Origin: Hymenobacter aranciens
GTDB taxonomy: Bacteria; Bacteroidota; Bacteroidia; Cytophagales; Hymenobacteraceae
Direction: 5' to 3'
DNA length: 64,000 nucleotides
Assembly: GCF_030580865.1 (NCBI RefSeq)
Contig: NZ_JAUQSY010000010.1
Coordinates: 170,575 to 234,574, forward strand
This document shows positions 1 through 8,886 of the stretch, one piece after another. Both the position numbers and the translations under genes were made by a program. Position 1 is the stretch's first letter, and every line of letters begins with the position of its first letter. The notes under the pieces were generated by a model, which saw nothing but the letters and a program-made list of their open reading frames with translations, made no database searches and was not told where the DNA came from.

Positions 1-27
1 GGGACTCGGGCAGTAAAAAACGGCAGC

Positions 28-900
28 TTACTTGCCCATCTTTTTGGCCTCGGCCATCAAATCTTCGTTCATTTTCACGTAGTCGCCATTCGGCGGCGTA
101 GCGGCCAGCGCTGCCTTCTTCGACGCCTCGGCGGCCGTGATGGCGCCTTTGTAGTCCTTCATCTTGAGGCGGATTTTGGCCTCCGTGTGCAGGTTCCAGA
201 ACTTGGTGGGCTCGGCGGCGTTGGCTTTTTCCATCCAGGCCAGGGCCTGCTTCAGGTCCTTGTCGTTATCGTTGTAGTACACGGCAGCAGCGGCCAGGTC
301 GCTGGCGGCGGGGCTGGCGTTGTTGGTGATTTTCTCGCCAATCTGGGCCATCACCTTGCTGTCCACGTCGGCCGCAATTTTGAACTTGGCGCCGGTGCTG
401 GCCCATTCCATCGCCAGGTTGGCGGTGGCGGGTGTCAGGTCCGTCAGGTCGATGGTGAAGGTTTCGACCGGGGCAGCCACCTTGTAGGTTTTCACCGTGA
501 AGCGGGCCACGTCCTCGTCGTCCTTGAAGCCGTCGACGTTGGCGCCCTGCTTGGTGCTCTTGTTGAGTACCACCAGCCACTCGCTTTTATTGGGAATGGT
601 GTAGATGCCGTACTCGCCGGCCGGCACTTTCTTGCCCTCCACCGTCACATCATCCGAGAATTTGATGCTCGTCGTGGCGTTGGCACCCGTGCGCCAGCGC
701 TTGCCATACGGCACGAGCGTGCCGAAAATGGCCCGCCCCCGGGCACTGGGCCGCGAGTAGGTGATGGTTACGTCAGTCAGGCCCACGCGCTGCGTGATGG
801 TGCTGGTAGGGCTGGCCGACGGGGTTTTAAGCTGAGCGTGGGCGGCCGGGGCGGCCAGCAGGGCCACCGCCACGGCGGCCACGGGGAGGAATTTTTTCAT
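28..900 (-). CDS. DUF2911 domain secreted protein
   Basis: A 290-residue protein with a clear Sec signal peptide (about residues 1-22, ending in AHA). The middle, about residues 30-170, matches the DUF2911 family: a beta-rich domain with the characteristic SPRARGR-like segment (SRPSARGRAIFG), then GKRWRTGAN and VPAGEYGIYTIP. The C-terminal 100 residues look alpha-helical and TPR-like (ALAWMEKANAAEPTKFW, then AITAAEASKKAA). DUF2911 proteins are common in Bacteroidota and are of unknown function. It is probably periplasmic. The start is the only ATG that leaves an intact signal peptide. Confidence 0.85.
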   Translation of the reverse strand: MKKFLPVAAVAVALLAAPAAHAQLKTPSASPTSTITQRVGLTDVTITYSRPSARGRAIFGTLVPYGKRWRTGANATTSIKFSDDVTVEGKKVPAGEYGIYTIPNKSEWLVVLNKSTKQGANVDGFKDDEDVARFTVKTYKVAAPVETFTIDLTDLTPATANLAMEWASTGAKFKIAADVDSKVMAQIGEKITNNASPAASDLAAAAVYYNDNDKDLKQALAWMEKANAAEPTKFWNLHTEAKIRLKMKDYKGAITAAEASKKAALAATPPNGDYVKMNEDLMAEAKKMGK

Positions 901-938
901 CCGGGAGGAAGAGGGGAAAGTTTGCGGGTCTAAAAGTA

Positions 939-967
939 CGAAACCCGCGCTGGGGGCGCGGGTTTCG
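939..967 (-). terminator. Hairpin terminator after the 174-residue membrane protein gene
   Basis: A 12 bp perfect stem (CGAAACCCGCGC / GCGCGGGTTTCG) with a 5-base loop lies 16 bases past the minus-strand stop at 983. The T-run after the stem is short (ACTTTTA), so it is a moderate terminator candidate. Confidence 0.5.
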
Positions 968-982
968 GGGAGCTTTTACGGC

Positions 983-1507
983 TCAAATAGGTTTGACGCG
1001 CTTACTTTTCAGGAGGTCCAATAGTTCGGTGCGGATGGCAGGCAACATGACACTATTTGTGTTCAGGAAATAGATTTCACTGGAAGCCGCAGCAGCATGG
1101 CGTAATAAAATCCATTCACCCACCTGTTTGGCATTCCTTGCAATGTCAGACCATAATATTGTTTGGGGAATGTTTCCTTCCTGCACTATCCTCTGTGCAT
1201 CCAAATGATAAACCACCCCGTTTCTGAGTACCTCGTTTCGGCTATAGTTTCGGCGTATAGTTAGCCAAGTGGCCAACCATACGATAGTTGATATGGCAGG
1301 TAGTAGCAGTAAAATGCCCAATGTGTCCCATCCAATGGTTGCAAAGTCATTGTTTGCAAGCAGTGTTGCGGTAACCACCAGCGGAATTATTGAGAAAAGG
1401 GGAAGGAAAATGTATTGCTTTGGATGCCGGGCGCGCGCATCGGCGAGACTTAATTTCTGGTATTCAGCGTAAGTCAGCGGGGAAGCAGCGATTACTATTG
1501 ATGACAT
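983..1507 (-). CDS. Hypothetical membrane protein, YcxB-like
   Basis: A 174-residue protein with two membrane segments (about 33-52 and 59-80) followed by a soluble C-terminal domain. The layout, two membrane helices and then a short PH-like domain (VVYHLDAQRIVQEGNIPQ, WSDIARNAKQVGEWILL), resembles YcxB-like proteins. I did not find a motif that settles it. Its base composition is visibly more AT-rich than the flanking genes, which may point to recent acquisition. Confidence 0.6.
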   Translation of the reverse strand: MSSIVIAASPLTYAEYQKLSLADARARHPKQYIFLPLFSIIPLVVTATLLANNDFATIGWDTLGILLLLPAISTIVWLATWLTIRRNYSRNEVLRNGVVYHLDAQRIVQEGNIPQTILWSDIARNAKQVGEWILLRHAAAASSEIYFLNTNSVMLPAIRTELLDLLKSKRVKPI

Positions 1508-1531
1508 AAGCAGTTTGTATAGCCGGTAACT

Positions 1532-3382
1532 CTAACTCAACTCAAACTGCAACCTTAGCAGATTTGCATACAGCCCGCCCTCGCGCTCGGCCAGCTCCTC
1601 GTGCGAGCCCTGCTCCACCACGCGCCCGCCGTCGATGACGAGAATTTTATCGACTTTGCGGATGGTGCTCAGGCGGTGGGCGATGATGATGCTCGTGCGG
1701 TTTTCCATCAGCTCGTCCATGGCCGACTGCACCAGCTTTTCGCTTTCCGAATCGAGGGCCGAGGTGGCTTCGTCGAGGATGAGGATGGCGGGGTTTTTCA
1801 GGATGGCGCGGGCGATGGCCACGCGCTGCCGCTGGCCGCCGGAGAGCTTCACGCCGCGGTCGCCCACCACGGTATCAAGGCCTTCGGGGAAGTTGGCGAT
1901 AAACTGCCAGGCATTGGCCTGCCGGGCGGCGGCGGTTATCTCTTCCTCGCTGGCGTCGGGCTTGCCGTAGGCAATGTTTTCGCGGATGGTGCCGCCGAAG
2001 AGCAGCGTTTCCTGCGGCACGATGCCGATGTGGCGGCGCAGGCCGGTCAGGTCGTAGTCGGCCAGCGGGTGGCCATCTACCAAAATCTGCCCACCGCTGA
2101 GCTCATAAAACTGCATCAGCAGGGCCGCGATGGTGCTTTTGCCCGCGCCGCTGGGGCCTACGAGGGCCACTTTTTCGCCCGCCGCGATAGTGAAGCTCAC
2201 ATCCTGCAGCACCGGCAAATCAGGCCGCGTGGGGTAGCGGAAAGCCACGTGCTCGTACTCAATATTGCCCTCTATCCGGGCGGGGACGATGCCGGTAGCG
2301 GGCTCCTGGTTAGAAGGTTCGGGCGCTTCGTCCAGAATTTCTAGGATGCGCTCCGAAGCGCCCAGCGTGCTCTGCACTTTGCCGTAAATCTCGCCCAGCC
2401 CCGCCACCGAGGCCCCGATGAAGGCCGTGTAGATAATAAAAGCCGTCAGGTCACCGATTTGCAGGTGGTTAGGGTCGGTGACGGGCGTGTGTACCAGCGT
2501 GGCTCCGCGCCACAGCACCAGAATGATACCGCCAAACAAGCCGATGATGACGAACGACACGAAGGCCCCCCGGTAGAGGTTGCTTTGCAGGGCGGCCCGC
2601 ACCACCTTGCCCAGCGAGGAGTTGTAGCGCCCGATTTCAAACCGCTCATTGGTAAAGGCTTTCACCGAGCCAATGGCCTGCAGAGTTTCCTCCACAATGG
2701 TATTGGTGTGGGCCAACTCCTGCTGCACGGTGCGCGAGAGGTTGCGAATTTTGCGCCCAAACAGTCCCGCCGCCAGCACGATGGGCGGAAACGTGAGCAG
2801 CATAAACAGTGACAATCGCCACGACACCACCATGATAAAGCCAATGCCGCCCACCAGCGTAAACACCTGCCGAAACAGCTCGGCCAGCGTCAGCGAAAAC
2901 GAGTCCTGAATCTGCCCCACGTCGGCCGTTAGGCGCGAGGTGATGGCGCCCACGCGGTTACGCTCAAAGAAGGGCAAGGGCAGCTGCACAAACTTGGCGT
3001 AGAGCGCCTGCCGGATATCGCGCACCGTGAACTCGCTCACCTGCGTGAAAAACCAGATGCGCCCGAACGAAAATAAGCCCTGCAACACCGTCACGGCAAA
3101 GAGCAGCAGCGCCACCTTATTGATATCAAGCAGCAGTCCGCCCGGCAGTTGCAGCGGCTGGCCCGTCGCTACATTCACCAGCTTACCCGCAATCCACGGA
3201 AACGACATCGTGCTCAGGCTGCTGAGCACCAGCAGCACCATGCCCAGAATAAATTTGCCCCGGTAGGGCAGCACGTAGCGAAAAATCCGCAAGCCGTGCT
3301 TGAGCGAGTCTTTGGTTACTTTCGGTTTGGGCAGGTCGGCCGTGAGGTCGTTGCCGCTGGTATTCAGTCCACTTCGGGCCAT
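1532..3382 (-). CDS. ABC exporter, fused permease and ATPase (MsbA/MDR-like)
   Basis: A 616-residue half-transporter. Six membrane helices fill about residues 35-330 (ABC type I exporter fold). The ATPase domain runs from about 370 to 610, with Walker A GPSGAGKST, the LSGGQRQR signature, Walker B ILILDEATSALD and the H-loop IIIAHRLSTIRK. As a half-size protein it should act as a homodimer in the inner membrane, exporting lipids or drugs. The substrate cannot be read from sequence. It is full length for the family. Confidence 0.93.
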   Translation of the reverse strand: MARSGLNTSGNDLTADLPKPKVTKDSLKHGLRIFRYVLPYRGKFILGMVLLVLSSLSTMSFPWIAGKLVNVATGQPLQLPGGLLLDINKVALLLFAVTVLQGLFSFGRIWFFTQVSEFTVRDIRQALYAKFVQLPLPFFERNRVGAITSRLTADVGQIQDSFSLTLAELFRQVFTLVGGIGFIMVVSWRLSLFMLLTFPPIVLAAGLFGRKIRNLSRTVQQELAHTNTIVEETLQAIGSVKAFTNERFEIGRYNSSLGKVVRAALQSNLYRGAFVSFVIIGLFGGIILVLWRGATLVHTPVTDPNHLQIGDLTAFIIYTAFIGASVAGLGEIYGKVQSTLGASERILEILDEAPEPSNQEPATGIVPARIEGNIEYEHVAFRYPTRPDLPVLQDVSFTIAAGEKVALVGPSGAGKSTIAALLMQFYELSGGQILVDGHPLADYDLTGLRRHIGIVPQETLLFGGTIRENIAYGKPDASEEEITAAARQANAWQFIANFPEGLDTVVGDRGVKLSGGQRQRVAIARAILKNPAILILDEATSALDSESEKLVQSAMDELMENRTSIIIAHRLSTIRKVDKILVIDGGRVVEQGSHEELAEREGGLYANLLRLQFELS

Positions 3383-3408
3383 TTTTTCTTTATCAGTACA
3401 CTAAAAAT

Positions 3409-3515
3409 CGTCTGTCATGCTGAACGCAGTGAAGCATCCTCTCGCGCTCGAATGATTGAGTTACCGCTTCGTTCGGGCGTGAAAGGATGCTTCACTGCGT
3501 TCAGCACGACAGACG
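3409..3515. repeat. Family A inverted repeat, copy 1
   Basis: Two 31-base arms (CGTCTGTCATGCTGAACGCA... and its reverse complement) differ at one position and flank a spacer of about 45 bases. The same arm core, CTGAACGCAGTGAAGCAT, recurs at seven other places in the window. It lies between two genes on the same strand. Confidence 0.95.
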
Positions 3516-3539
3516 GGTTTTTCTGTTAGTCATTTCTAT

Positions 3540-4001
3540 TTATTTCGCCACCTTCAGCACGTTGGCGTTGCCAAACGGCACCGGCAACTGAATGAGGCAG
3601 GGCACCGGCACGCCGCGCCGGGTGGCCGGCTGCCAGGGCGGCAGCTGCGCGGCAGCTCGGATGGCCTCCGCGTCGCAGTCCGGCGACAGTGACTGTGCCA
3701 CCTTGAAGTCGCTCAGCGTGCCGTCGGCGTTCACTAGCGCCGTCAGCAGCACGTTGCCGTTGATTCCTTTGACGCGCGCGGCGTCGGGATATTTTGCGTA
3801 CTGCTGAAAAAACACGCCCAGCGCCGCCGCGCCGCCCGGAAATGACGGCGCTTTGTCGGGCCGGTTGGCGGCGGATTTGGCTTGCACCTGCATGCGGTTT
3901 GAGCGCAGGACAATGGGTTGTTTATCAGTCGTGGGAGCCGGCGTTTGCTGGGCCAAAGATGCCAGCGGCAGCATGAGCAGGAGGTGAAGCAGGTATTTCA
4001 T
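3540..4001 (-). CDS. TonB C-terminal domain energy-transducer-like protein
   Basis: A 153-residue protein with a signal peptide (about 1-17, ASLAQ) and a C-terminal domain typical of short TonB-like proteins of Bacteroidota: FPGGAAALGVFF, YPDAARVKGINGNV, VNADGTLSDFKVAQSLSPDCDAEAIRAA and PPWQPATRRGVPV. Classical TonB anchors with an N-terminal membrane helix and a Pro-rich linker. Here a cleavable signal replaces it, so the protein may be wholly periplasmic. There is no exbB/exbD nearby, so its partner is unknown. Confidence 0.8.
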   Translation of the reverse strand: MKYLLHLLLMLPLASLAQQTPAPTTDKQPIVLRSNRMQVQAKSAANRPDKAPSFPGGAAALGVFFQQYAKYPDAARVKGINGNVLLTALVNADGTLSDFKVAQSLSPDCDAEAIRAAAQLPPWQPATRRGVPVPCLIQLPVPFGNANVLKVAK

Positions 4002-4010
4002 GTTTATTGT

Positions 4011-4080
4011 CAGTTGTTCGTTGCCAGTTGTTAGATTCGAGAGTCAGCGCCTAACAGCTGACAACTAGCAACGAACAACT
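4011..4080. repeat. Inverted heptad repeat (GTTGYYA type)
   Basis: The left array reads in 7-base steps (GTTGTTC GTTGCCA GTTGTTA). The right array is its inverted counterpart, giving an imperfect stem of about 25 bases. It fills the gap between the TonB-like gene and the symporter stop codon. Confidence 0.85.
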
Positions 4081-4087
4081 AAAAAGC

Positions 4088-5572
4088 TTAAACTGCCACT
4101 TCCACCGCAGGGTTCACCGCCGCCCGGCGCGAAATCGACCACAGGCCCAGGAAGGTCAGCGCCCCGTTCACGAGCAGAATCTCGAAGCCGAACTTGTAGC
4201 CGTTCAGCCACTCTACCGAATTGTAATTGAGGATATAGGTGAGCACCGGCGCAATGATGCACACCGGCAGCACTGCCGGCTCGCGCAGCATGCGCCGCGT
4301 GAAAATGCCAAACGAAAACAGCCCCAGGAGCGGCCCGTAGGTATAGCCCGCTGCTTTGAACAAGACGGTAATCAAACTCTCGTCATTCAAAGCGCGGAAA
4401 ATAAGAATGATAACAATCAGCACCACCGAAAAGGCCAGGTGCGTGAGCTGCCGGATGCGTGTCTGCCGTGCCTCCGGAAAGCGCTCGATGAGCACGAAAT
4501 CGACGCAGAACGAGGTAGTGAGGGCCGTCAGGGCCGAGTCGGCTGAGGCGTAGGTGACGGCGATGATGCCGAGGATGAAGATGATGCCGGCGAAAAGGGT
4601 GAAGTGCGTGGTAGCCAGCATCGGAAACACGTTGTCGCCAATGACTTTGCCATCTTTCATCGGCAAGGCAATGCCTTTGCTGGCGGCGTATTGGTAGAGC
4701 AGTACGCCCAAGGTCAAAAACAGAACATTAACGAACACCAGCGTGAGCGTGAACCAAAACATATTCTTTTGGGCGTCCTGCAAGGAGCGGCAGCTCAGGT
4801 TTTTCTGCATCAAATCCTGGTCGAGGCCCGTCATCACGATGGTAATGAAGGCGCCGGAGGCAAACTGCTTCCAGAAAAATTTGTCGTCCTTGAAATCGGA
4901 GAAGTAGATGCGCGACATCTCGCTTTCCTTCACCGTTTTTACCAACTCGCCCAGGCCCAGGTGCAGCTCCGACGAAATAAGGTAGATGCTGACCCCCACG
5001 CAGGTAAGCATGGCCAGGGTCTGGAAGGTATCGGTCCAGAGAATAGTTTTGAGCCCGCCGCGGAAGGTGTAGAGGTAAATCAGCAAAATGCTGGCCGTGA
5101 CCGTGACGGCAAACGGCACACCCATGCCATCGAACACGGCCAGCTGCAGCACGCCCGCCACCAGATACAGCCGGAATGCCGCGCCCACCGCCCGCGAAAT
5201 CAGGAAGAAAAGCGCCCCGGTTTTATAGCTCCAGAAGCCAAAACGCTGCTCTAGGTAGGTGTAGATGGACACCAGTCGTAGTCGGTAGTATAAGGGCATC
5301 AGCACGGTACCAATTACCAGATAGCCCACCATGTAGCCAAACACCACGGCCATGTAACTCCAGCTTTGGCTTTGCACCATGCCCGGCACCGAAATGAACG
5401 TGACGCCTGACAGCGAAGTGCCAATCATGGCAAAGGCCACCATGTACCAGGGCGCGTCGCGGTTGGCCACGAAGAAGCTGGCGCTCGTAGCCCCGCGCGA
5501 CGTGAGCACGGCAATGACGATGAGCACCAGAAAATAGCCCGCAATCAGGCTCAGAATCAGGGTAGGAGACAT
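4088..5572 (-). CDS. Sodium:solute symporter (SSS family)
   Basis: A 494-residue transporter with about 13 membrane helices. The N-terminus MSPTLILSLIAGYFLVL, the unwound first-helix region FVANRDAPWYMVAFAMIGTSLSGVTFISVPG and the later segment ITVLFKAAGYTYGPLLGLFSFG are typical of the SSS family (Pfam SSF). I chose the ATG at 5572. A longer frame to 5632 exists, but its extra 20 residues (HQPTNPPTHP) are translated from an octanucleotide repeat. The substrate is unknown; related Bacteroidota proteins are often annotated for sialic acid or other sugars. Confidence 0.9.
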   Translation of the reverse strand: MSPTLILSLIAGYFLVLIVIAVLTSRGATSASFFVANRDAPWYMVAFAMIGTSLSGVTFISVPGMVQSQSWSYMAVVFGYMVGYLVIGTVLMPLYYRLRLVSIYTYLEQRFGFWSYKTGALFFLISRAVGAAFRLYLVAGVLQLAVFDGMGVPFAVTVTASILLIYLYTFRGGLKTILWTDTFQTLAMLTCVGVSIYLISSELHLGLGELVKTVKESEMSRIYFSDFKDDKFFWKQFASGAFITIVMTGLDQDLMQKNLSCRSLQDAQKNMFWFTLTLVFVNVLFLTLGVLLYQYAASKGIALPMKDGKVIGDNVFPMLATTHFTLFAGIIFILGIIAVTYASADSALTALTTSFCVDFVLIERFPEARQTRIRQLTHLAFSVVLIVIILIFRALNDESLITVLFKAAGYTYGPLLGLFSFGIFTRRMLREPAVLPVCIIAPVLTYILNYNSVEWLNGYKFGFEILLVNGALTFLGLWSISRRAAVNPAVEVAV

Positions 5573-5574
5573 GG

Positions 5575-5606
5575 GGTGGGTTGGTGGATTGGTGGGCTGG
5601 TGAGTT
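5575..5606. repeat. Octanucleotide repeat at the symporter start
   Basis: Four 8-base units (GGTGGGTT GGTGGATT GGTGGGCT GGTGAGTT, plus strand) begin two bases outside the symporter start codon, so they form its immediate 5' leader. Replication slippage here would change leader length. Confidence 0.85.
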
Positions 5607-5636
5607 TTTTCACCATCAGCCGCACCATTCAATCAG

Positions 5637-5644
5637 CAAAGGTA
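5637..5644 (-). promoter_or_regulatory. -7 promoter box for the symporter gene
   Basis: TACCTTTG on the minus strand matches the Bacteroidota -7 consensus TAnnTTTG. It would give a leader of about 60 bases that includes the octanucleotide repeat. Confidence 0.5.
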
Positions 5645-5697
5645 CTTTGCCTATCCGCACGAAGCGCCCGAAAACCTAAAAACTCGCCATTTGACCG

Positions 5698-6711
5698 CTA
5701 TTCCCAATTCTGCCAGCGTAGCACCTCGCCCACGGCGGGCGCATGCAGCTCGCCGCGCAGTAACCCGGTGGCCGCAATTTCCTGCAGCAGCCGCAGCGGC
5801 TCGGAGGCGGGCTCGTCGCTGAGGTCAAGGGTGCCGTGGTGCATGGGCACCACGTGGCCGGCGCGCAGCACGTTGGCGGCCTTGGCAGCCTCGTGCGGAT
5901 TCACGTGGCTTTTCTGCATCATGTAGGCGGGCTTGTAGGCGCCGATGGCCATCAGCACAATGTCGATGGGGCCGAACTGCTGCTCAATGGCCTCGAAATG
6001 GTCGGCGTAAGCCGTGTCGCCGCCGAAGTAGATGAGCTTGTCGGCTGCCTGGATGAGGAAGCTGCCCCACAGCACTTCGTTGAGGTCGGTGAGGCCACGG
6101 CGGTGCCAGTGGGCGGCGGGCAGGTAGGTGATTTCCAGCGGCACCCCGGCCGGCAGCTTGTACTGCTGCCACCAGCCCGCTTCCTGCACCGGTAGCCCGG
6201 GCACCATGCCGTGCAGCAGCGGCGCCATGCGCAGCGACGACAATACCTGCAGCTGCGGATTTTGCCGGGCCAGTAGCTGCACCGATTTTTCGTCAAGGTG
6301 GTCGCGGTGGCCGTGCGAAAGCAACAGGTAATCAATGCCCGTAATATCCTCGGCCCGACAGGGGAGGGCATGGCGCGGCCGCAGGCCAAAGGAGCTGAAC
6401 AGCACCGGGTCGAAGAGCAGCGTGATGCCCGCCGCGCGCAGCAAAAAGCAGGAGTGCCCCAGCCATACCAGCATGTCCTCTTCAGAGGAAAAAATGCCTT
6501 CGCAGCTTACCACCGCTGGCACCCAGGTGTCGCGCTTTTTCTCTTCCTTCTGTGGGTTTTTGCTAAGCTGCCACTTCAGTACGTCCGAGAATTGCGGGGT
6601 AAACAGTTCTTCGCCGTTGGCGAACTGCTTGCCGAATAGCTTGTTGCCGGGGTAGCCGGGGCGCACCGTGCGCAGGTCCTCGTTGCGGAGGTAGTGGATG
6701 TTGTGGGCCAT
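5698..6711 (-). CDS. MBL-fold metallohydrolase (UlaG/NAPE-PLD-like)
   Basis: A 337-residue cytoplasmic protein. The metal site HxHxDH is present as LSHGHRDHLDEKS, followed by the second Asp in YFGGDTAYADHF and the late His in PMHHGTLDLSDEP. The N-terminal YLRNEDLRTVRPGYPGNK region and LVWLGHSCFLLRAAGITLLFDPVL are typical of the UlaG/NAPE-PLD-like (Lactamase_B_2) group, which cleaves phosphodiesters or lactones. A second, divergent member lies at 41045-42178. The substrate is unknown. Confidence 0.85.
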   Translation of the reverse strand: MAHNIHYLRNEDLRTVRPGYPGNKLFGKQFANGEELFTPQFSDVLKWQLSKNPQKEEKKRDTWVPAVVSCEGIFSSEEDMLVWLGHSCFLLRAAGITLLFDPVLFSSFGLRPRHALPCRAEDITGIDYLLLSHGHRDHLDEKSVQLLARQNPQLQVLSSLRMAPLLHGMVPGLPVQEAGWWQQYKLPAGVPLEITYLPAAHWHRRGLTDLNEVLWGSFLIQAADKLIYFGGDTAYADHFEAIEQQFGPIDIVLMAIGAYKPAYMMQKSHVNPHEAAKAANVLRAGHVVPMHHGTLDLSDEPASEPLRLLQEIAATGLLRGELHAPAVGEVLRWQNWE

Positions 6712-6720
6712 AGATAAAAA

Positions 6721-6803
6721 AATAAGTTAAAAGTGGAGAGTTAAAAGTCAAAAACCAGATTAGCACTGCTTTTTAACTTTTAACTCTCCACTTTTAACTT
6801 ATT
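6721..6803. repeat. Inverted heptad repeat (GTTAAAA type)
   Basis: The left arm is AATAA then GTTAAAA GTGGAGA GTTAAAA GTCAAAA; the right arm is its inverse. The first 28 bases of the arms pair perfectly. It lies between the MBL-fold gene start and the M61 peptidase stop, both on the minus strand. Confidence 0.9.
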
Positions 6804-6843
6804 CCAAAAGGTTAACTTGGGGAGAGACGGATGATACTTCCGT

Positions 6844-8706
6844 TTACTTCACCTGGCTAGCCAGCCAGGCCTCGCGCAACTCCTTTTGCTTGGGGCTGAG
6901 AGTCATTTTCTCCACATTCTCCACTGGCTGCACCTGCACGTTGGGGTCTTCAGTAAGTACCAGCTGTACGGTTTTTTCCACGCCGCCGCGGGTGCGGATT
7001 TTCACCAGCACGAGGTCGCTGGGCGAGTGCTTGCGCATCACGGCGTCGAGTTCGCCAGCTGTGCGAATTTCCTTGCCGTCGAGCACCACAATCTGGTCGC
7101 CGCGGTCGATGCCGGCCTTATAAAGGCCCGAGCCGATAGTGGTGTTCACAGCCACGATGCAGCGGCCCTCGTCGTCGAACTCTACCTGCCGGGGCAGGGC
7201 CGCGCCCAGGGCGCGGGTGGGCACCACGGCCAGGCCCGCCGGCAGCAGGGCCTCGGCAAAGCGTGGCTGCTCGCGGCCGTACACATACTGCCGGAAGAAG
7301 CGGCCGGCAAAGGTCGTGTCCTTGCTCACCTCACCCAGCACGCGCTGCAAGTCATTCAGAGTGTATGGCTTGGCCGGAGCGTAGTTCTCCTGCTTGCCAA
7401 ACTGCTGCCACAGCGCCTGCATGTATTTGTCGAGGTTGGAGCGGTGGTGCTGGCGCAGCTGCAAATCGAGCACCAGCGCAATGCCGGCGCCCTGCGTGTA
7501 GTACGAAATGATAGTGTTGGCCTTATTGGTGGGGTCGTTGCTGGCCGCGGCATCGATAAACGTCGCCTGCCGGCTCATGTCCACGGCCGAAGCGTAGCGG
7601 GCGCCGGGGCTGTTCTGCCGGATGTTTACCCAGCTGCTGATGTCGTTGAAAAAATCTTCATCCTCAACCAGTTTGGCCCGGCGCAGCACCAGCTTACCGT
7701 AGTACTCCGTAAAACCTTCAGCAAACCACAGCGCATCACTCATGTTGGCGCGCTGAAAATCGAAGGGTTCCAAATCTTTGGGGCGGATGCGCTCCACGTT
7801 CCAGGCATGGATGAACTCGTGCGCCACCGTACCCAGGTTGCGAATGGATTCTTCGCCGGTGATGGGCCGGGTGCTGGTGAGCGAAGTCGAGTTGCGGTGC
7901 TCCATGCCGTCGCCGGTCGACTGGGGCAGGTAATCGGCAATGAAGGTGTAACGGCTGAAATCGAAGGGCGGCAGCTCACCAAAAACGGCTTTTTCCTCCT
8001 GCACGATTTTCTGCACCTTCTTCTGGTAGGCGTCCACATCGGCCTTGGCGGCGTCGGTCAGCATGGCCAGCTCAATGGTTTGTTCGCCCTCGGTCCAGCT
8101 GCGCAATTGCTGCGCACCCCACGACACCGGGCTGTCCATAAGGTACTGCAGGTTGGGCGCCGTAAAGGTGTTTTTCTCGCCGCTGGGGCGCAGCTGCGTA
8201 GCCGCTTTCCAACCTGGCGGCACGTCAAATTTTACCTCGGCCGCCCGGCCCTCTAGGCCCAGCGCGTAGCACAGCGTGGCGGGCATATTGAGGTGCGCGT
8301 GCTGCTGGTCGATACCCACGTACGTGCCATCGGTAAGGTCGCCGTAGAGCGTGTAGCTGAACATGACGGTGCCGTCGGCGCCCGGCGTTACGTCCCAGCC
8401 GTAGGGGTCGGGGCGGTTGGTGGGCAGCGGCTTGTTGGTGCCATCGGTGGCTACTACGTAGTAGATATTTTTGGCAAAGTCGTGGATGGCATAGCGGCCC
8501 GGCGAGCTGCGCGCCATGCGCACCCGTAGCGGCCCCTTGGGCAAGCCCGTGAACGTGGCCGTGACGCGGGCCTCGTGGTGCACGGCGTTCGGAAACGACA
8601 CGGCGTAGCGCACGGCCGGGCCGGTATCGGCTTTGGTCTGAGCCCACAGCGGGGTGCTAACTATGCTCAGGGCGAGCACCGTGGCAGAAGTAAGGATATG
8701 TTTCAT
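6844..8706 (-). CDS. M61 family aminopeptidase with PDZ domain
   Basis: A 620-residue secreted peptidase. Signal peptide about 1-22 (STPLWAQ). Zinc site HEFIH at 296-300 in GTVAHEFIHAWNVERIRP, followed by the glutamate motif EGFTEYYGKLVLRRA, as in M61 glycyl aminopeptidases. A PDZ domain closes the protein (about 520-600: GSGLYKAGIDRGDQIVVLDG). It removes N-terminal glycine or alanine in the family prototype; its role here is probably periplasmic protein turnover. I chose the ATG at 8706 because the 27 residues upstream would bury the signal peptide. Confidence 0.92.
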   Translation of the reverse strand: MKHILTSATVLALSIVSTPLWAQTKADTGPAVRYAVSFPNAVHHEARVTATFTGLPKGPLRVRMARSSPGRYAIHDFAKNIYYVVATDGTNKPLPTNRPDPYGWDVTPGADGTVMFSYTLYGDLTDGTYVGIDQQHAHLNMPATLCYALGLEGRAAEVKFDVPPGWKAATQLRPSGEKNTFTAPNLQYLMDSPVSWGAQQLRSWTEGEQTIELAMLTDAAKADVDAYQKKVQKIVQEEKAVFGELPPFDFSRYTFIADYLPQSTGDGMEHRNSTSLTSTRPITGEESIRNLGTVAHEFIHAWNVERIRPKDLEPFDFQRANMSDALWFAEGFTEYYGKLVLRRAKLVEDEDFFNDISSWVNIRQNSPGARYASAVDMSRQATFIDAAASNDPTNKANTIISYYTQGAGIALVLDLQLRQHHRSNLDKYMQALWQQFGKQENYAPAKPYTLNDLQRVLGEVSKDTTFAGRFFRQYVYGREQPRFAEALLPAGLAVVPTRALGAALPRQVEFDDEGRCIVAVNTTIGSGLYKAGIDRGDQIVVLDGKEIRTAGELDAVMRKHSPSDLVLVKIRTRGGVEKTVQLVLTEDPNVQVQPVENVEKMTLSPKQKELREAWLASQVK

Positions 8707-8886
8707 CGGCGGTGAGAAATTGAAATCAGCGGAGGAAGCAGTAGCGGCGCAACCGGTACTGCTGCAAAGTTGCGTCGAAATCCACAACCTGCCGATACCG
8801 AAACCGCCATTTTTAGCTTAGCAAAGCGAAAAAAACAGCCTGCCCTGCAAAGCTGCTCAAAAAAAAACAGAAATAAGCACTATTGA

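Noticed and set aside
5698..6711. Metallo-beta-lactamase resistance gene
   Set aside because: The sequence is of the UlaG/NAPE-PLD-like MBL group. The fold alone does not indicate antibiotic hydrolysis.
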